Notes: generated by a model not told the origin, from the letters alone. Counted from the first letter of the stretch, positions 50,896 through 60,365 are shown. The stretch: 64,000 bases of DNA from PALSA-350 sp963834445 (GCA_963834445.1 CAWIBU010000003.1:992001-1056000), one strand, 5' to 3'. Made by a program: numbers and translations.

Positions 50896-52767
50896 ATGGC
50901 GATTCAGGACAAGATTTTTGGTAAACCGCTGGCGACCAGCGAAGAGCGCGCCGAACAAATTGGAGTAGCCGGTGGAATCCCCATTTTCGGACTGGATGCT
51001 CTAACCAGTGCGGCGTACGGGCCGGAGGCCGCACTCGCGCTTTTGATTCCGCTGGGGGCGCTCGGCACGCAGTACCTTTTGCCGATCATCACCGCCATTC
51101 TGACTCTGTTGGTGATCGTCTATTTCAGCTATCGGCAAACCATTGCAGCCTATCCGAATGGCGGCGGGAGCTACACGGTCGCCACTGAGAACCTGGGCGA
51201 ACGTGCAGGGCTGCTGGCCGCAGCGGCGCTGATGATCGATTATATTCTCACGGCGGCCGTAGGCATCTCGGCCGGAGTCACGGCGCTGACGTCGGCATTG
51301 CCAAAGTTCCAGCCGCACACGCTGTCCTTGTGTCTGTTCATCCTCGCGATTTTGGCGGTGGTGAACCTGCGCGGCGTGAAAGACACCGGCACCGCATTCA
51401 TCGTGCCGACCTTTCTCTTTATCGGCACGCTACTGACACTGATCGCGGTCGGGGTGTACAAGACGTTGGCCGCCGGCGGCCATCCCCAGCCGGTGACGAC
51501 ACTGCCACCCGCGCTGCCGCAGACGGTGCAGTTCCTGGGCTTGTGGATGCTGATGAAGGCGTTCTCCAGCGGTTGCGCCGCCATGACAGGCGTCGAAGCC
51601 GTTTCCAATGGAGTGATGGCCTTTCGCGAGCCGCGCGCCAAGAACGCCCAGTACGCGCTCACCGTCATCATCGCCATCTTGATCGTGCTGCTGTATGGAA
51701 CCGCCTGGCTCACCAAGCACTACCAGATCATGGCCATGGATCCGGACGCCACCGGCTATCAAAGTCTGCTTAGCCTGCTGGTGACCGCTGTTTTCGGCCG
51801 CGGATGGTTCTACTTTGTGACCATGGGGAGCGTCTTGCTGGCGCTGGCGCTGAGCGCCAACACCGCGTTTGCCGATTTTCCGCGCCTGACGCGCGCGATC
51901 GCCCTACACGACTACCTGCCCCACGTTTTCGTGCTGCGCGGCCGGCGTCTGCTCTTCTCCCACGGAATCTACGCGCTCACCGGCCTGACCGCAGTCATCC
52001 TGATTCTGTTCAAGGGAGTTACGGACCGGTTGATTCCGTTGTACGCAATCGGAGCTTTTCTGGCCTTCACGCTCTCACAAGCGGGTATGGTCGTGCACTG
52101 GAAGAAGCAGGAAGGAGACCACAAGGGACGCGCCTGGCACATGCTGGTCAATGGCACGGGGGCGGTGGCCACAGGGCTCACGACGATTGTGGTCTTAGCC
52201 TCGAAGTTCCGCGCGGGCGCATGGGTTACGGCTTTGTTAGTTCCGACGCTGATTGTGTTGATGTATTCGGTGAAAAAGCACTATACCCGCGTAAGGGGTG
52301 AGGTGCAGGACATGGACCGCCTCAACCTGGCCAATCTGGAGTCACCCCTGGTGGTGATTCCTATGGCGGGCTGGAACCGGATATCAGAAAAGGCGTTGCG
52401 GTTCGGCCTGCTGCTCTCCAAGGAAATCAAGGTGGTGCACGTTCACTCAGAGGATGAGGCCCACGGCATCGACGAGGATTGGAACGACAAAATACTTGCG
52501 CCCATTCGCGAGCAAGGCTTCACCGATCCTGAGCTGGTGACGATTCCCTCGACTTTTCGCTTCATCATCTCCCCGCTGATGGACTACATTCTGCATCTCG
52601 AAGCGGAAAACCCGGGCCGCAAAGTCGCGGTGCTGCTGCCGGAGTTGGTGGTGCGGCACTGGTGGGAAAACCTGCTGCACAATCAGCGCGTGCAGTTGCT
52701 GAAGATCCTGTTGCTGGTGAAGGGTAACCAGCGCATCGTGGTGGTCAACATCCCCTGGTACCTGTAG
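50896..52767 (+). CDS. APC family permease with C-terminal cytosolic domain
   Basis: A 623-residue protein from ATG 50896; the frame is open to 50752 with no family features. About 12 helices in the first 480 residues; marks include LDALTSAAYGPEAALALL in the first helix and PNGGGSYTVATENLG after the second. The hydrophilic C-terminus of about 140 residues has a UspA/nucleotide-binding-like pattern (VVIPMAGWNRISEKAL). APC members move amino acids, polyamines or K+. The substrate is not inferable. Confidence 0.85.
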   Translation: MAIQDKIFGKPLATSEERAEQIGVAGGIPIFGLDALTSAAYGPEAALALLIPLGALGTQYLLPIITAILTLLVIVYFSYRQTIAAYPNGGGSYTVATENLGERAGLLAAAALMIDYILTAAVGISAGVTALTSALPKFQPHTLSLCLFILAILAVVNLRGVKDTGTAFIVPTFLFIGTLLTLIAVGVYKTLAAGGHPQPVTTLPPALPQTVQFLGLWMLMKAFSSGCAAMTGVEAVSNGVMAFREPRAKNAQYALTVIIAILIVLLYGTAWLTKHYQIMAMDPDATGYQSLLSLLVTAVFGRGWFYFVTMGSVLLALALSANTAFADFPRLTRAIALHDYLPHVFVLRGRRLLFSHGIYALTGLTAVILILFKGVTDRLIPLYAIGAFLAFTLSQAGMVVHWKKQEGDHKGRAWHMLVNGTGAVATGLTTIVVLASKFRAGAWVTALLVPTLIVLMYSVKKHYTRVRGEVQDMDRLNLANLESPLVVIPMAGWNRISEKALRFGLLLSKEIKVVHVHSEDEAHGIDEDWNDKILAPIREQGFTDPELVTIPSTFRFIISPLMDYILHLEAENPGRKVAVLLPELVVRHWWENLLHNQRVQLLKILLLVKGNQRIVVVNIPWYL

Positions 52768-53050
52768 GGTTGTATCCGGCTCATATAGCCTGTAGAGATT
52801 GGCTGAGGGCACACAGGACTACGTCCTTTCCCCTTCAGCCGTCCCTCCGGGACTATTTAGTCGCGGAGTCAGTTGGACGAGAGTGGACCGCGCTCGAGCA
52901 GGATGTAGTGACGCCCGCGCGCAAGAGTCAGGGCGCCACCTCTGTCATCTTCGCTTGAGGATTCTTCGCCGTGTACACTCAAGCATCGCCTCATGTATGC
53001 ATGCAGCGCCTGCTTAAGTGGGCGTGACTCCATAAGTTTTGGAACGGTAA

Positions 53051-56023
53051 ATGATCGCTGCCGGAACTGTCTTTGGGCCCTATCGAGTCATCGAACAGAT
53101 CGGCGCCGGCGGCATGGGCGATGTTTACCGTGCACTGGATACGCGGCTCGAGCGGGAAGTTGCGCTCAAGCTCATCTCTGACAGCTTTCTTGCGGCGGAG
53201 CAAGGCGCCGGTAGCCCCGCTCCGGGCACACCGCACTCGCGGGTTCACCTTTCCCACGAACGGTTCTTGCGCGAGGCGCGTGCCGCCGCCACCCTGAACC
53301 ACCCCAATATCTGCGCCATTCACGATGTTGGCGAGCAGGATGGGCAACCCTACCTGGTGATGGAGTTGCTGCGTGGCGAGACACTCAAGCAATATCTGAC
53401 CCGCCACACCCTATCGGCTGCTGAACTACTGGCTCTGGGCCAGCAGGCAACGAGCGCGCTGGCTGCCGCGCATGCCAAGGGCATCGTGCACCGCGACATC
53501 AAGCCGGCCAACCTCTTCATTGTCGAGAGCGGCCGCGACCGCAAGCAGCTTAAGATTCTCGATTTTGGCCTGGCCAAGAAGCAGGGCCTGGAAGCTTCGC
53601 CAGATTCCCGCTACTTTAATGCGGGTACCGAAACTGCCGCCGCCACCGGGACCATGGATCTGACCACCCCCGGCTCAACGGTCGGCACCGCGGCCTACAT
53701 GTCGCCGGAGCAGGCCAAGGGCGACCCGCTCGATGCCCGCACCGATCTCTTCAGCCTGGGCAGCGTGCTGTTCGAGATGGCGACCCGCCAGGCTCCGTTT
53801 GGCGGCCGCAGCACGGCCGAGGTATTTGCCGCGCTGCTGATGAAAGAACCGCCCTCGGTCACCAGCCTCAATCCGGCCATGCCCGCCGCGCTCGATCCTA
53901 TTGTCGCGAAGCTGCTGGCCAAGGACCGCGATCAGCGTTACGGCAGCGCAGAGGAGCTGCTCGCCGACCTCGAAGGCGTGGCCGCAGCGGCCGCGCAATC
54001 GTCAGGGCCCGTGCGCCCCTCGGCTATCCCGGTAGCGCCACCTTCGACCGCACCCGGTGAAGACCGGCGCCCGCGGACCCGCATGCTGGCCATCGGCATC
54101 CTGATCCTGTTGGCGGGTGCGGCCGGGGTTTATCGCTTTCGCCATCACGCGGGCACGAACACCGAGCCCGCGGGCCCAACCTCGGCTGCGCTTCCGGAAG
54201 CGCAGCCGGTAAAGCCTGCGGCGGCGAAGGATGGCATCATCGTCGCCGACTTCATCAATAAGACGGGCGACCCAGTGTTTGACACCACGCTCGACCAGGC
54301 ACTGCGCGTGCAACTGGGCCAGTCTCCGGTGCTCGACATCATCAGTCAGCAGCATCTGCGCCAGAGTCTGCAATACCTTGGCCGCAAGCAGGATGAGACC
54401 ATCACCCCGCAGATCGCCCGCGAGATCGGTGAGCGGGAAGGGGTGAAGGCTATCCTTACCGGAACCATCGCGCCGCTGGGCAAGGCCTATGTTGTGACCC
54501 TGGACGCGCAGAACACTGCAAGCGGCGACGATATCGCCAGCGAAGAAGCGACCGCGCCCGACAAGGAGCACGTGCTCGACGCGCTCAACAAGGTCGCGAC
54601 GGGCATGCGCGGGAAGCTGGGAGAGAGCCTGGCCAGCATTCAGCGACTGAATGCGCCATTCGGCCAGGCGACCACACCGTCGCTCGAAGCCTTTCGCGCC
54701 TATGCCCTGGGTGACGCGGCTCATCAAAGGGGCAACGACATTCCGGAAGCAGAGGATCACTACAAGCGGGCACTGGAACTGGACCCGCGGCTGGCCATGG
54801 CATGGGCCCGCCGCGGAGTACTCCGCTTGAACACGGGCGCGGTGAGCGAGGCGAGCGATTACTTTACCCGCGCCTATCAGCTCAGCGGCAATGTGAGCGA
54901 ACGCGAAAAGCTCTACATCGCCGGCCACTATTACTCCACCGTCGTGGGCGATTTGAATAAGAGCATTGAGACGCTCCAGGTGGCTACGCAGGAGTACCCG
55001 CTGCAGGTCGATAACTTCATCAACCTTGGCTCCTTTTACCTGCAGAATGGCGATATTGAGAAGAGTGACGCTACCAATCGCAAGGCCCTGGCGCTGCAGC
55101 CGGATGAGGCCTATGCCCTGGAGAACGCTATTACCGCTGCGAGCATCCTCGATGAAGCAGACGAAGCGAGGATGCATATCGCGGAAGCGCAGCGTATTGG
55201 CTTGAACGGGACGTCTCTGAAGGCGGTAGAAGGCCAGTTTTACGCCAGCCAGTCGGACTGGAACAGCGTGCAGAAATTGGTTGCGGATACCGCCGGATGT
55301 CCCGACCAGTACTCCATGACCGCCACTGTGGCCAATATGCTGCCACAGCTCGGCCAGATTCAGCTGGCACGGACCACTTTTCTGCGCGGGGCCGATCAGG
55401 CAGCGAGCGTTAAGACGCAGGACGCAGAGGCCAGCTTTCTTATCGGCGCCGCCAGCGCCGGTTGGATGGTCGATCGCTGCTTCGACCCCGACCAGGCGGT
55501 TAAAGACGCTCTGAAATTGGACAAAGGTAAGGTCACGCTGGTGATTGCAGCGAATGCGCTGGCTGCCTGCAACCAGGCCAAGCACGCCAACGAGATGCTG
55601 TCTGCCCTGGAGAAGCATTACCCACAAGACACGCTGGTGCAGGAGCTGACCGTCCCCCTCGCACGAGGCTGGCTGGCGCTCAAGGCGGGGGATGCGCAGC
55701 GAGCCATCCTATTGCTGGAACGGGCGCACGCCCACGATGATGCTTCCTTTGCACCCTACGTGCGCGGTCTGGCGTACCTGCAGCTGAAAGACCCTCGCAA
55801 TGCGATCGCGTCCTTCCGCAATGCCACGCGTCTCAAGGGCCTCGCGTATTACGTTAGTAGCCCCTACGCCTTGTCTTATCTTGGGATGGGCCGCGCCTAC
55901 GCGATGGCCGGCGACAAAGCAGAGGCGAAGAAGGCGTACGACGTGTTCTTCAACGAGTGGAAGAATGCGGACGCCGATTTGCCTGTGATTGCGGAAGCGA
56001 AAAAGGAATACGCGCAGCTCTAA
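53051..56023 (+). CDS. Membrane Ser/Thr protein kinase with TPR repeats
   Basis: A 990-residue protein. Kinase domain 10-310: glycine loop GAGGMGDVY (18-26), Lys40 in VALKLIS, catalytic loop HRDIKPANL (about 148-156), DFG in ILDFGLAK, and YMSPEQAKG (APE-equivalent). A single transmembrane helix lies near 345-362. The outer part has a domain starting DGIIVADFINKTGDPVF, common in Acidobacteria kinases, then a series of TPR motifs to the end. It would sense periplasmic signals and phosphorylate cytosolic proteins. The last codons overlap the convergent SDR gene by 4 nt. Confidence 0.93.
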   Translation: MIAAGTVFGPYRVIEQIGAGGMGDVYRALDTRLEREVALKLISDSFLAAEQGAGSPAPGTPHSRVHLSHERFLREARAAATLNHPNICAIHDVGEQDGQPYLVMELLRGETLKQYLTRHTLSAAELLALGQQATSALAAAHAKGIVHRDIKPANLFIVESGRDRKQLKILDFGLAKKQGLEASPDSRYFNAGTETAAATGTMDLTTPGSTVGTAAYMSPEQAKGDPLDARTDLFSLGSVLFEMATRQAPFGGRSTAEVFAALLMKEPPSVTSLNPAMPAALDPIVAKLLAKDRDQRYGSAEELLADLEGVAAAAAQSSGPVRPSAIPVAPPSTAPGEDRRPRTRMLAIGILILLAGAAGVYRFRHHAGTNTEPAGPTSAALPEAQPVKPAAAKDGIIVADFINKTGDPVFDTTLDQALRVQLGQSPVLDIISQQHLRQSLQYLGRKQDETITPQIAREIGEREGVKAILTGTIAPLGKAYVVTLDAQNTASGDDIASEEATAPDKEHVLDALNKVATGMRGKLGESLASIQRLNAPFGQATTPSLEAFRAYALGDAAHQRGNDIPEAEDHYKRALELDPRLAMAWARRGVLRLNTGAVSEASDYFTRAYQLSGNVSEREKLYIAGHYYSTVVGDLNKSIETLQVATQEYPLQVDNFINLGSFYLQNGDIEKSDATNRKALALQPDEAYALENAITAASILDEADEARMHIAEAQRIGLNGTSLKAVEGQFYASQSDWNSVQKLVADTAGCPDQYSMTATVANMLPQLGQIQLARTTFLRGADQAASVKTQDAEASFLIGAASAGWMVDRCFDPDQAVKDALKLDKGKVTLVIAANALAACNQAKHANEMLSALEKHYPQDTLVQELTVPLARGWLALKAGDAQRAILLLERAHAHDDASFAPYVRGLAYLQLKDPRNAIASFRNATRLKGLAYYVSSPYALSYLGMGRAYAMAGDKAEAKKAYDVFFNEWKNADADLPVIAEAKKEYAQL

Positions 56024-56802
56024 TACAGCTCGGCCAGCGCCGATTGGGATTCAGGCAGCACTTGCCCGCCATCGATCACAATCGTTTGCCCAGTAATGTA
56101 GCCGGCTTCGTCGCTGGCTAAGAAGAGCGCCGCGTAGGCCACATCTTCGACTGAGCCGAGCCTGCGCGCGGGAATGGCTGAGGTCATTTGCGCGATGTAT
56201 TCCGGGCCTAACCCCACCAAGCCCTCGGTAAGAATGTTGCCGGGAAGCACGGCGTTGATGGTGATGCGATGCGGTGCGAGCTCAATCGCGGCGGTGCGGA
56301 TGAAACCGAGCTGCCCGGCTTTGCTGGCGGCGTAATGGCTCCAGCCTGCGTTGCCGGTGATCGGACCGGTGATCGAAGACGTGACCACAATGCGCCCTTT
56401 GCCCCGCGCTTTCAACGCCGGCAGGCAAGCCTGCACGGAAAGGAAGGTGCCCTTCAGGTTCACGTCCATGACCTGGTCCCATTCTGCCTCGGTTAGATCG
56501 AAGAGGGTTGCGGATGGATAAATGCCGGCATTGCAACAGAGAATGTCGATGCCGCCGTGCCGTTCGATCGCGGTCTGCGCTATGCGGGCATTGTCTTCGG
56601 GTTTGGAAACATCCGCGGCCACGGCGGTAACGCTGGCGCCGTCCGCACGCATTTGTGCGGCCGTGGCTTCCGCCTGGGCAAGGTCTCTCGATGCGATGAG
56701 CACGCGTGCCCCTTTGCTGGCGAAGAGACGCGCAATGCCCTTGCCAATGCCCTTACTCGCCCCAGTCACGATCACTGAGCGCCCTGCAATCGATGTCAAC
56801 AT
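56020..56802 (-). CDS. SDR family NAD(P)-dependent oxidoreductase (FabG-like)
   Basis: A 260-residue classical short-chain dehydrogenase. Cofactor loop TGASKGIG at 13-20, NAG at 91-93, catalytic Ser142/143 with Tyr157 and Lys161 (SHYAASK). The closing sequence DEAGYITGQTIVIDGGQ is the usual SDR end. It may be a 3-oxoacyl-ACP reductase or a sugar/steroid dehydrogenase. No operon partner; its 3' end overlaps the kinase gene's stop. Confidence 0.9.
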   Translation of the reverse strand: MLTSIAGRSVIVTGASKGIGKGIARLFASKGARVLIASRDLAQAEATAAQMRADGASVTAVAADVSKPEDNARIAQTAIERHGGIDILCCNAGIYPSATLFDLTEAEWDQVMDVNLKGTFLSVQACLPALKARGKGRIVVTSSITGPITGNAGWSHYAASKAGQLGFIRTAAIELAPHRITINAVLPGNILTEGLVGLGPEYIAQMTSAIPARRLGSVEDVAYAALFLASDEAGYITGQTIVIDGGQVLPESQSALAELY

Positions 56803-56844
56803 GATCTAACTCTATCGCGCCCAGCAACCAAGTTAAAAGACTGC

Positions 56845-57002
56845 GAGCTCACTTGGAGGGCCTTGGTTTGGGGGAAAGGCGCACAGCAGATCCCTCGGCT
56901 TCGCTCCCAATGAACAAAATGGATGGGGCTGGATTTGTGAGCTCACTCGTAGGGCCTTGGTTTGAGGGAAAGGCGCACAGCAGATCCCTCCACTTCGCTC
57001 CC
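56845..57002 (+). repeat. Two 64-bp direct repeats
   Basis: Copies at 56845-56908 and 56939-57002, starting GAGCTCACT and ending CTTCGCTCCC, differ at a few bases. They share the words GCGCACAGCAG and CTTCGCT with copy C at 60.5 kb. Confidence 0.8.
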
Positions 57003-57067
57003 CCGAATTCCTGTCGAGGCTGGTGGCGCTGGCAAACTTCATGCGGCTTTCCTTAATGAAAGCCGCA

Positions 57068-57140
57068 CACGCGGATCTGTCTGACGTAGCGAAACAGGAA
57101 TTCGGGTACGCTACGGTCGGGATGACAAATTTGTTGGGGG
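57068..57140 (+). repeat. Solo copy of the dispersed repeat family (variant E)
   Basis: Near-identical to the copy at 49.42-49.49 kb, reading CGCGGATCTGTCTGACGTAG, then GGTCGGGATGACAAATTTG. Confidence 0.75.
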
Positions 57141-57209
57141 GAGGGAATAAAAAAACAAGCGCTCAGCTCGTTCATTCCTCTCTTAACGTGCCGCCAGGCA
57201 AATCGGCTT

Positions 57210-57360
57210 CTCGGGATGACAAGTTTGCTTGGGGATGACAGGCGGGATGACAGGTTTGCTTGGGGCCGACAGGCGGGATGACAAATTTGTCAGGGGACGG
57301 ACAGGCGGATGACAAGTTTGTCAGGGGCGACAGGCGGGATGACAAGTTTGTTCAGGGGGA
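57210..57360 (+). repeat. Imperfect tandem array of units of about 30 bp
   Basis: About five degenerate copies of a unit containing GACAGGCGGGATGACAAGTT and TTGTCAGGGG or GCTTGGGG. Units vary in length and base composition. Possibly decayed ends of the dispersed repeat. Confidence 0.65.
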
Positions 57361-57397
57361 ACAGACTTAGAGAGCAACTGAAGGCTCACAGTTCCGG

Positions 57398-58402
57398 TCA
57401 TGCACGCAAATAGGGCCTCAGGTAGGTATCCAGGTGCTGGCGGATTTGGCCGGGCGTCATGGATTGACCGTGGCGGGCCACGGCACCGGGCGCCGGCGGA
57501 GCCACTCGCGTCGTGGTGCCGGGGCGAAAGACGCCCCGCGCGATCAGGACGTCCACATCGTTCTGCGCGAACATGGAGCTGGCCGCCTCGACGCGGCCAA
57601 ACTGATCAAAGGCGTCTCGTAGCTTGCCGGCGTGAAACGAGTCATAAGCGGAAGCATAAAGATCGGCAAGACTCACAAACGGGCAGTGGCCAACGAAGCC
57701 CCGCTCCATCTCGGTGATCATGGTGGCTACTCCCTTGCCCGAAAAGCAGTTGAGCTGGTTGTTGGTGCGCTTGCGAATTTCCGTCACCCGCTCCAGCGGC
57801 TCACCTGCTTCATCCTTCACGTAACGAAAGGTCGGGATGCTGTGGAACATCTCGACGATCAGATCGACGCTGAAGTCGCCTCCCGTCTGCGCGAACAAGG
57901 GCAGCGACGTCATCTTGCCAACACGCTGATAGTAGGTGAGTAGTTCGGGGGCAGCGGTCACGCCCGGCGGGGGGATGCAGATAATGGCGTCCGCACCCAG
58001 CTTCTCGGCTTGTTGCGCATAGCGCTCGGTCTCATGGAGATCTGCGGTGCGGCTCTGCACACCGATGACAATCGCTGTCTGGCCGCCGTGCGCTGCGGAG
58101 AGGATGGCTTCCGCGCCACGTAGTCTTTCGTCTTCGGTCAGCGTCGTCCAGCCACTGGCGATCTGTGGCCAGGCGAGGCCGTGCACGCCACCCCGCCTGC
58201 AGAACTGGACCTGGGCGGCCAGCCCGTCGTAATCGAGTTGATTGCTCGCGTTCACCGGCGTGAAGGCGATGGGGAACACACCCGCCAGGCGCTTCTTGCC
58301 CACCTGCGCGTTGACAAAAGGGGGAATTGCCAATGCGGCCGCACCTAGCGAAAGGGCGCCGAGAAATTGCCGACGATCGAAAGCGGAACCACTAGGAATC
58401 AT
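57398..58402 (-). CDS. Tat-exported DapA-like (dihydrodipicolinate synthase family) protein
   Basis: A 334-residue TIM-barrel protein with a Tat signal (FDRRQFLGALSLGAAALAIP; Arg10-11). The Schiff-base Lys196 in FRYVKDEAGE is kept. The canonical GTTGE loop is GWTTLTE and the PYY motif with the catalytic Tyr is PPPG, so it is not a lysine-pathway DapA but probably another aldolase or lyase acting outside the cytoplasm. Its 5' end overlaps a 41-residue small gene by 11 nt. Downstream member of the operon with a cytochrome c/HhH protein and a beta-propeller. Confidence 0.85.
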   Translation of the reverse strand: MIPSGSAFDRRQFLGALSLGAAALAIPPFVNAQVGKKRLAGVFPIAFTPVNASNQLDYDGLAAQVQFCRRGGVHGLAWPQIASGWTTLTEDERLRGAEAILSAAHGGQTAIVIGVQSRTADLHETERYAQQAEKLGADAIICIPPPGVTAAPELLTYYQRVGKMTSLPLFAQTGGDFSVDLIVEMFHSIPTFRYVKDEAGEPLERVTEIRKRTNNQLNCFSGKGVATMITEMERGFVGHCPFVSLADLYASAYDSFHAGKLRDAFDQFGRVEAASSMFAQNDVDVLIARGVFRPGTTTRVAPPAPGAVARHGQSMTPGQIRQHLDTYLRPYLRA

Positions 58403-58517
58403 TACGCTCCTGTTCCCATTCCGGGTATTCCCTGTCTAGCTGATCTTCGAGGTGTTTGCGCTCTTCCTGCTGCCTGCGCTTCTCACGTTCTTCGCGCTCT
58501 TCGCGTCCGTCACTCAT
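58392..58517 (-). CDS. Small highly charged protein, 41 residues
   Basis: A frame too short for routine gene calling: MSDGREEREEREKRRQQEER then a KHLEDQLDREYPEWEQE-type end. ATG at 58517, preceded by GGGGAAAG about 3 nt away; stop at 58392-58394 overlaps the start of the DapA-like gene by 11 nt, suggesting translational coupling. It is rich in Glu, Arg and Gln with a likely helix and one WEQE end. No known family can be named. Evidence is the layout, the ribosome site and the unbroken charged composition. Confidence 0.5.
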   Translation of the reverse strand: MSDGREEREEREKRRQQEERKHLEDQLDREYPEWEQERNDS

Positions 58518-58533
58518 GTGCTTTCCCCGGTGT

Positions 58534-58989
58534 TCATTTGAAGAAGATCAGCCTGGCTTTGGCATCGACAACGGCGGCATCGATGCCGGATACAGATTTT
58601 AGATCAGCCAGGTCAGCAAACTTCTGCGTCGGCCGCCGTGCAACGATTGCTTCTGCCACAGTCTTCGGCACGCCTAAAACAATCTCCAGTTCATCCGCAT
58701 CGGCTGCGTTGACATTGATGGTGGTCATGGTGCGATGAAGATAGTCCATCACGTCATCAAACTGCTCGTCTGTGCCGCTGGCGCCTTGATCGACCATCTT
58801 CTGTACGGTGTCGTGCCACTCCTCGAAACCCATGGGCGTGTCCATCACGATTTGCAGGGTGTGGCAATGGGCACACACTGCGTTCAACGATTTGGTTTCA
58901 CGCGCCAGGTCAGGGGCGGGAGACGTAGATGCGGCGAACACCGTTACCTCGAACAACAGGCCCACGCAGATCGACAAAAGTGTTTTCAC
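58534..58989 (-). CDS. Secreted cytochrome c-type/helix-hairpin-helix protein
   Basis: A 151-residue protein with signal peptide KTLLSICVGLLFEVTVFAA. A haem-binding motif CAHCH at 39-43 is followed by a helical segment. Residues about 91-151 form a ComEA-like HhH pair (INVNAADADELEIVLGVPKT, then LADLKSVSGIDAAV). Combined haem and HhH is seen in a group of small periplasmic proteins next to quinoproteins and propellers. Function unknown, probably electron transfer or scaffolding. Lies 20 nt after the propeller gene and 16 nt before the small charged gene. Confidence 0.82.
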   Translation of the reverse strand: MKTLLSICVGLLFEVTVFAASTSPAPDLARETKSLNAVCAHCHTLQIVMDTPMGFEEWHDTVQKMVDQGASGTDEQFDDVMDYLHRTMTTINVNAADADELEIVLGVPKTVAEAIVARRPTQKFADLADLKSVSGIDAAVVDAKARLIFFK

Positions 58990-59009
58990 AGGAAGACCTG
59001 CTTCGGTAG

Positions 59010-60314
59010 CTACTGCGTCGTTACGCCCGTCAAGGTAATGGGAGCGCTACCCGGCATCGGCGTTACGTGCGGACCGACCCCCAGATCCTCGGCTGTCTTG
59101 TAGTCGCCGAAGCCGTTGGCAAACTGATTCGAGACGCGCTGCGCATGACCGTTGTCGAAGGTGAGATCCAGCAGCTTCTCGCTGTACATGGTGTGACCGT
59201 ACTCATCCTTCATCTGGCCGACGATCTTATGGGTCGCAACCTCGATGATGTCGCCGGAGGAAGCATAGGCATACTTGCCATCGAGTCCAAAGGTGATCCA
59301 ATACGTACCTGCTGGTGTGTCGATGGTGTCGATCTCTTTCGGGTCGGCGGTATTGGAGAAAATATGGATTTTCTTGAAGATGCCGTCGGCTAACCAGATC
59401 TCTTTTTCGTCTGGAGTCAACGCGATGCCGTGGCTGGGGCAGCCGTGAGGAATGTGCGGCCGGGGCGATGTGTTCCATTTCGACTTCCAGTCCACACTGG
59501 TCACTTCCACCGTCTTGATCACCTTGCCGGCCGCCACATCCGCTATCAGGAAGCCGAGGAAGTTATTGTTGTTGGCATAGACCCTGGTTGCGTCCTTGTT
59601 CAGCACAAAGACGCGCACATTGTCGGGAAAGGGGATGGTCTTGATGACCTTGCGGGAGGCTACGTCAGAAATGGTCATCACCTTATTGTTGGGCGACATG
59701 AAGGCGGTCTTGCCGTCTGCGCTCAGATTCAGGTTGTGGGAGTTTGGGCTTTCCGGGGCTTCGAGCTTGCCGATCAGTTTGCCGGTGAGGGCGTCGACTT
59801 CGTACCAGTAGTCCTGCAGGTCGCCGCCCACGACTACGATTTTTCCATCTGGAGTAACCTGCGGGCGCTCGCAGCATTTGCCATCGAGTGTTACCGACCA
59901 GACCATCTTATCGGTGCCCATATCGATGGCGGCCAAGCGGCCGCGGGCCGCGACATAGAGCAAATTGGTGACCGGGCTGGCGGCGACACCGGAGACCTGC
60001 TCGGGGCTCATGCTGGCAGCATAGTCCCAGGTTGGGATCCGTTTCACGAAGCGGTAGTTATCGTTTACATCAAGCACCACGATGCCCACGCCGTTCAACC
60101 AGCCGGCGCGCTCGAGCGAACCAGGGAGCGCGACATAGAGCAGGTGCCTTCCGCGGGGGCGAAAGCTGTCATTCACTTTGGCGGGCGCCTGGGCGAGGGC
60201 GGCCAGCGCGCAGCCCAGAATCACGGCGGACATCGGTTGGAAGAGTGGCTTGAGGTTAATTTTCGGGCCTCCCGATAAGACGAGTGCGCGCGACCAGTTT
60301 TGTCGGCGATCCAT
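59010..60314 (-). CDS. Secreted seven-bladed beta-propeller (YncE/quinoprotein-like)
   Basis: A 434-residue propeller, starting at ATG 60314; a later ATG at 60233 directly before the hydrophobic MSAVILGCALAALAQ segment is an alternative. Blades contain LLYVAARGRLAAIDMGTDKM, PDGKIVVVGGD, and HGIALTPDEKEIWLADG; it has some resemblance to PQQ-catabolism-associated propellers. First gene of the operon with the cytochrome c/HhH gene, small charged gene and exported DapA-like gene. No enzymatic motif can be assigned. Confidence 0.8.
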   Translation of the reverse strand: MDRRQNWSRALVLSGGPKINLKPLFQPMSAVILGCALAALAQAPAKVNDSFRPRGRHLLYVALPGSLERAGWLNGVGIVVLDVNDNYRFVKRIPTWDYAASMSPEQVSGVAASPVTNLLYVAARGRLAAIDMGTDKMVWSVTLDGKCCERPQVTPDGKIVVVGGDLQDYWYEVDALTGKLIGKLEAPESPNSHNLNLSADGKTAFMSPNNKVMTISDVASRKVIKTIPFPDNVRVFVLNKDATRVYANNNNFLGFLIADVAAGKVIKTVEVTSVDWKSKWNTSPRPHIPHGCPSHGIALTPDEKEIWLADGIFKKIHIFSNTADPKEIDTIDTPAGTYWITFGLDGKYAYASSGDIIEVATHKIVGQMKDEYGHTMYSEKLLDLTFDNGHAQRVSNQFANGFGDYKTAEDLGVGPHVTPMPGSAPITLTGVTTQ

Positions 60315-60365
60315 CTTAGGATACTTTGCAAAGAGTATCCACCCTGGGGGAGAAGGTAAAAGCAT

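Larger units (their letters stand above)
56803..57397. other. Gene-free repeat-rich stretch
   Basis: 595 bp without a gene. It holds a 64-bp direct repeat (56845-56908 and 56939-57002), a solo copy of the dispersed family (57068-57140), and from about 57210 a run of imperfect units of about 30 bp with GGCGGGATGACAAGTTTG cores. All appear related to the GATGACAAATTTG family. Confidence 0.7.

Noticed and set aside
54002..55627. 541-residue minus-strand frame inside the kinase gene
   Set aside because: It is the antisense shadow of the kinase-TPR gene in a GC-rich coding frame. It has no ribosome site and no domain-like residues.
57210..57360. Possible CRISPR-like array
   Set aside because: The units vary, there are no unique spacers of constant length, and no cas genes are present.
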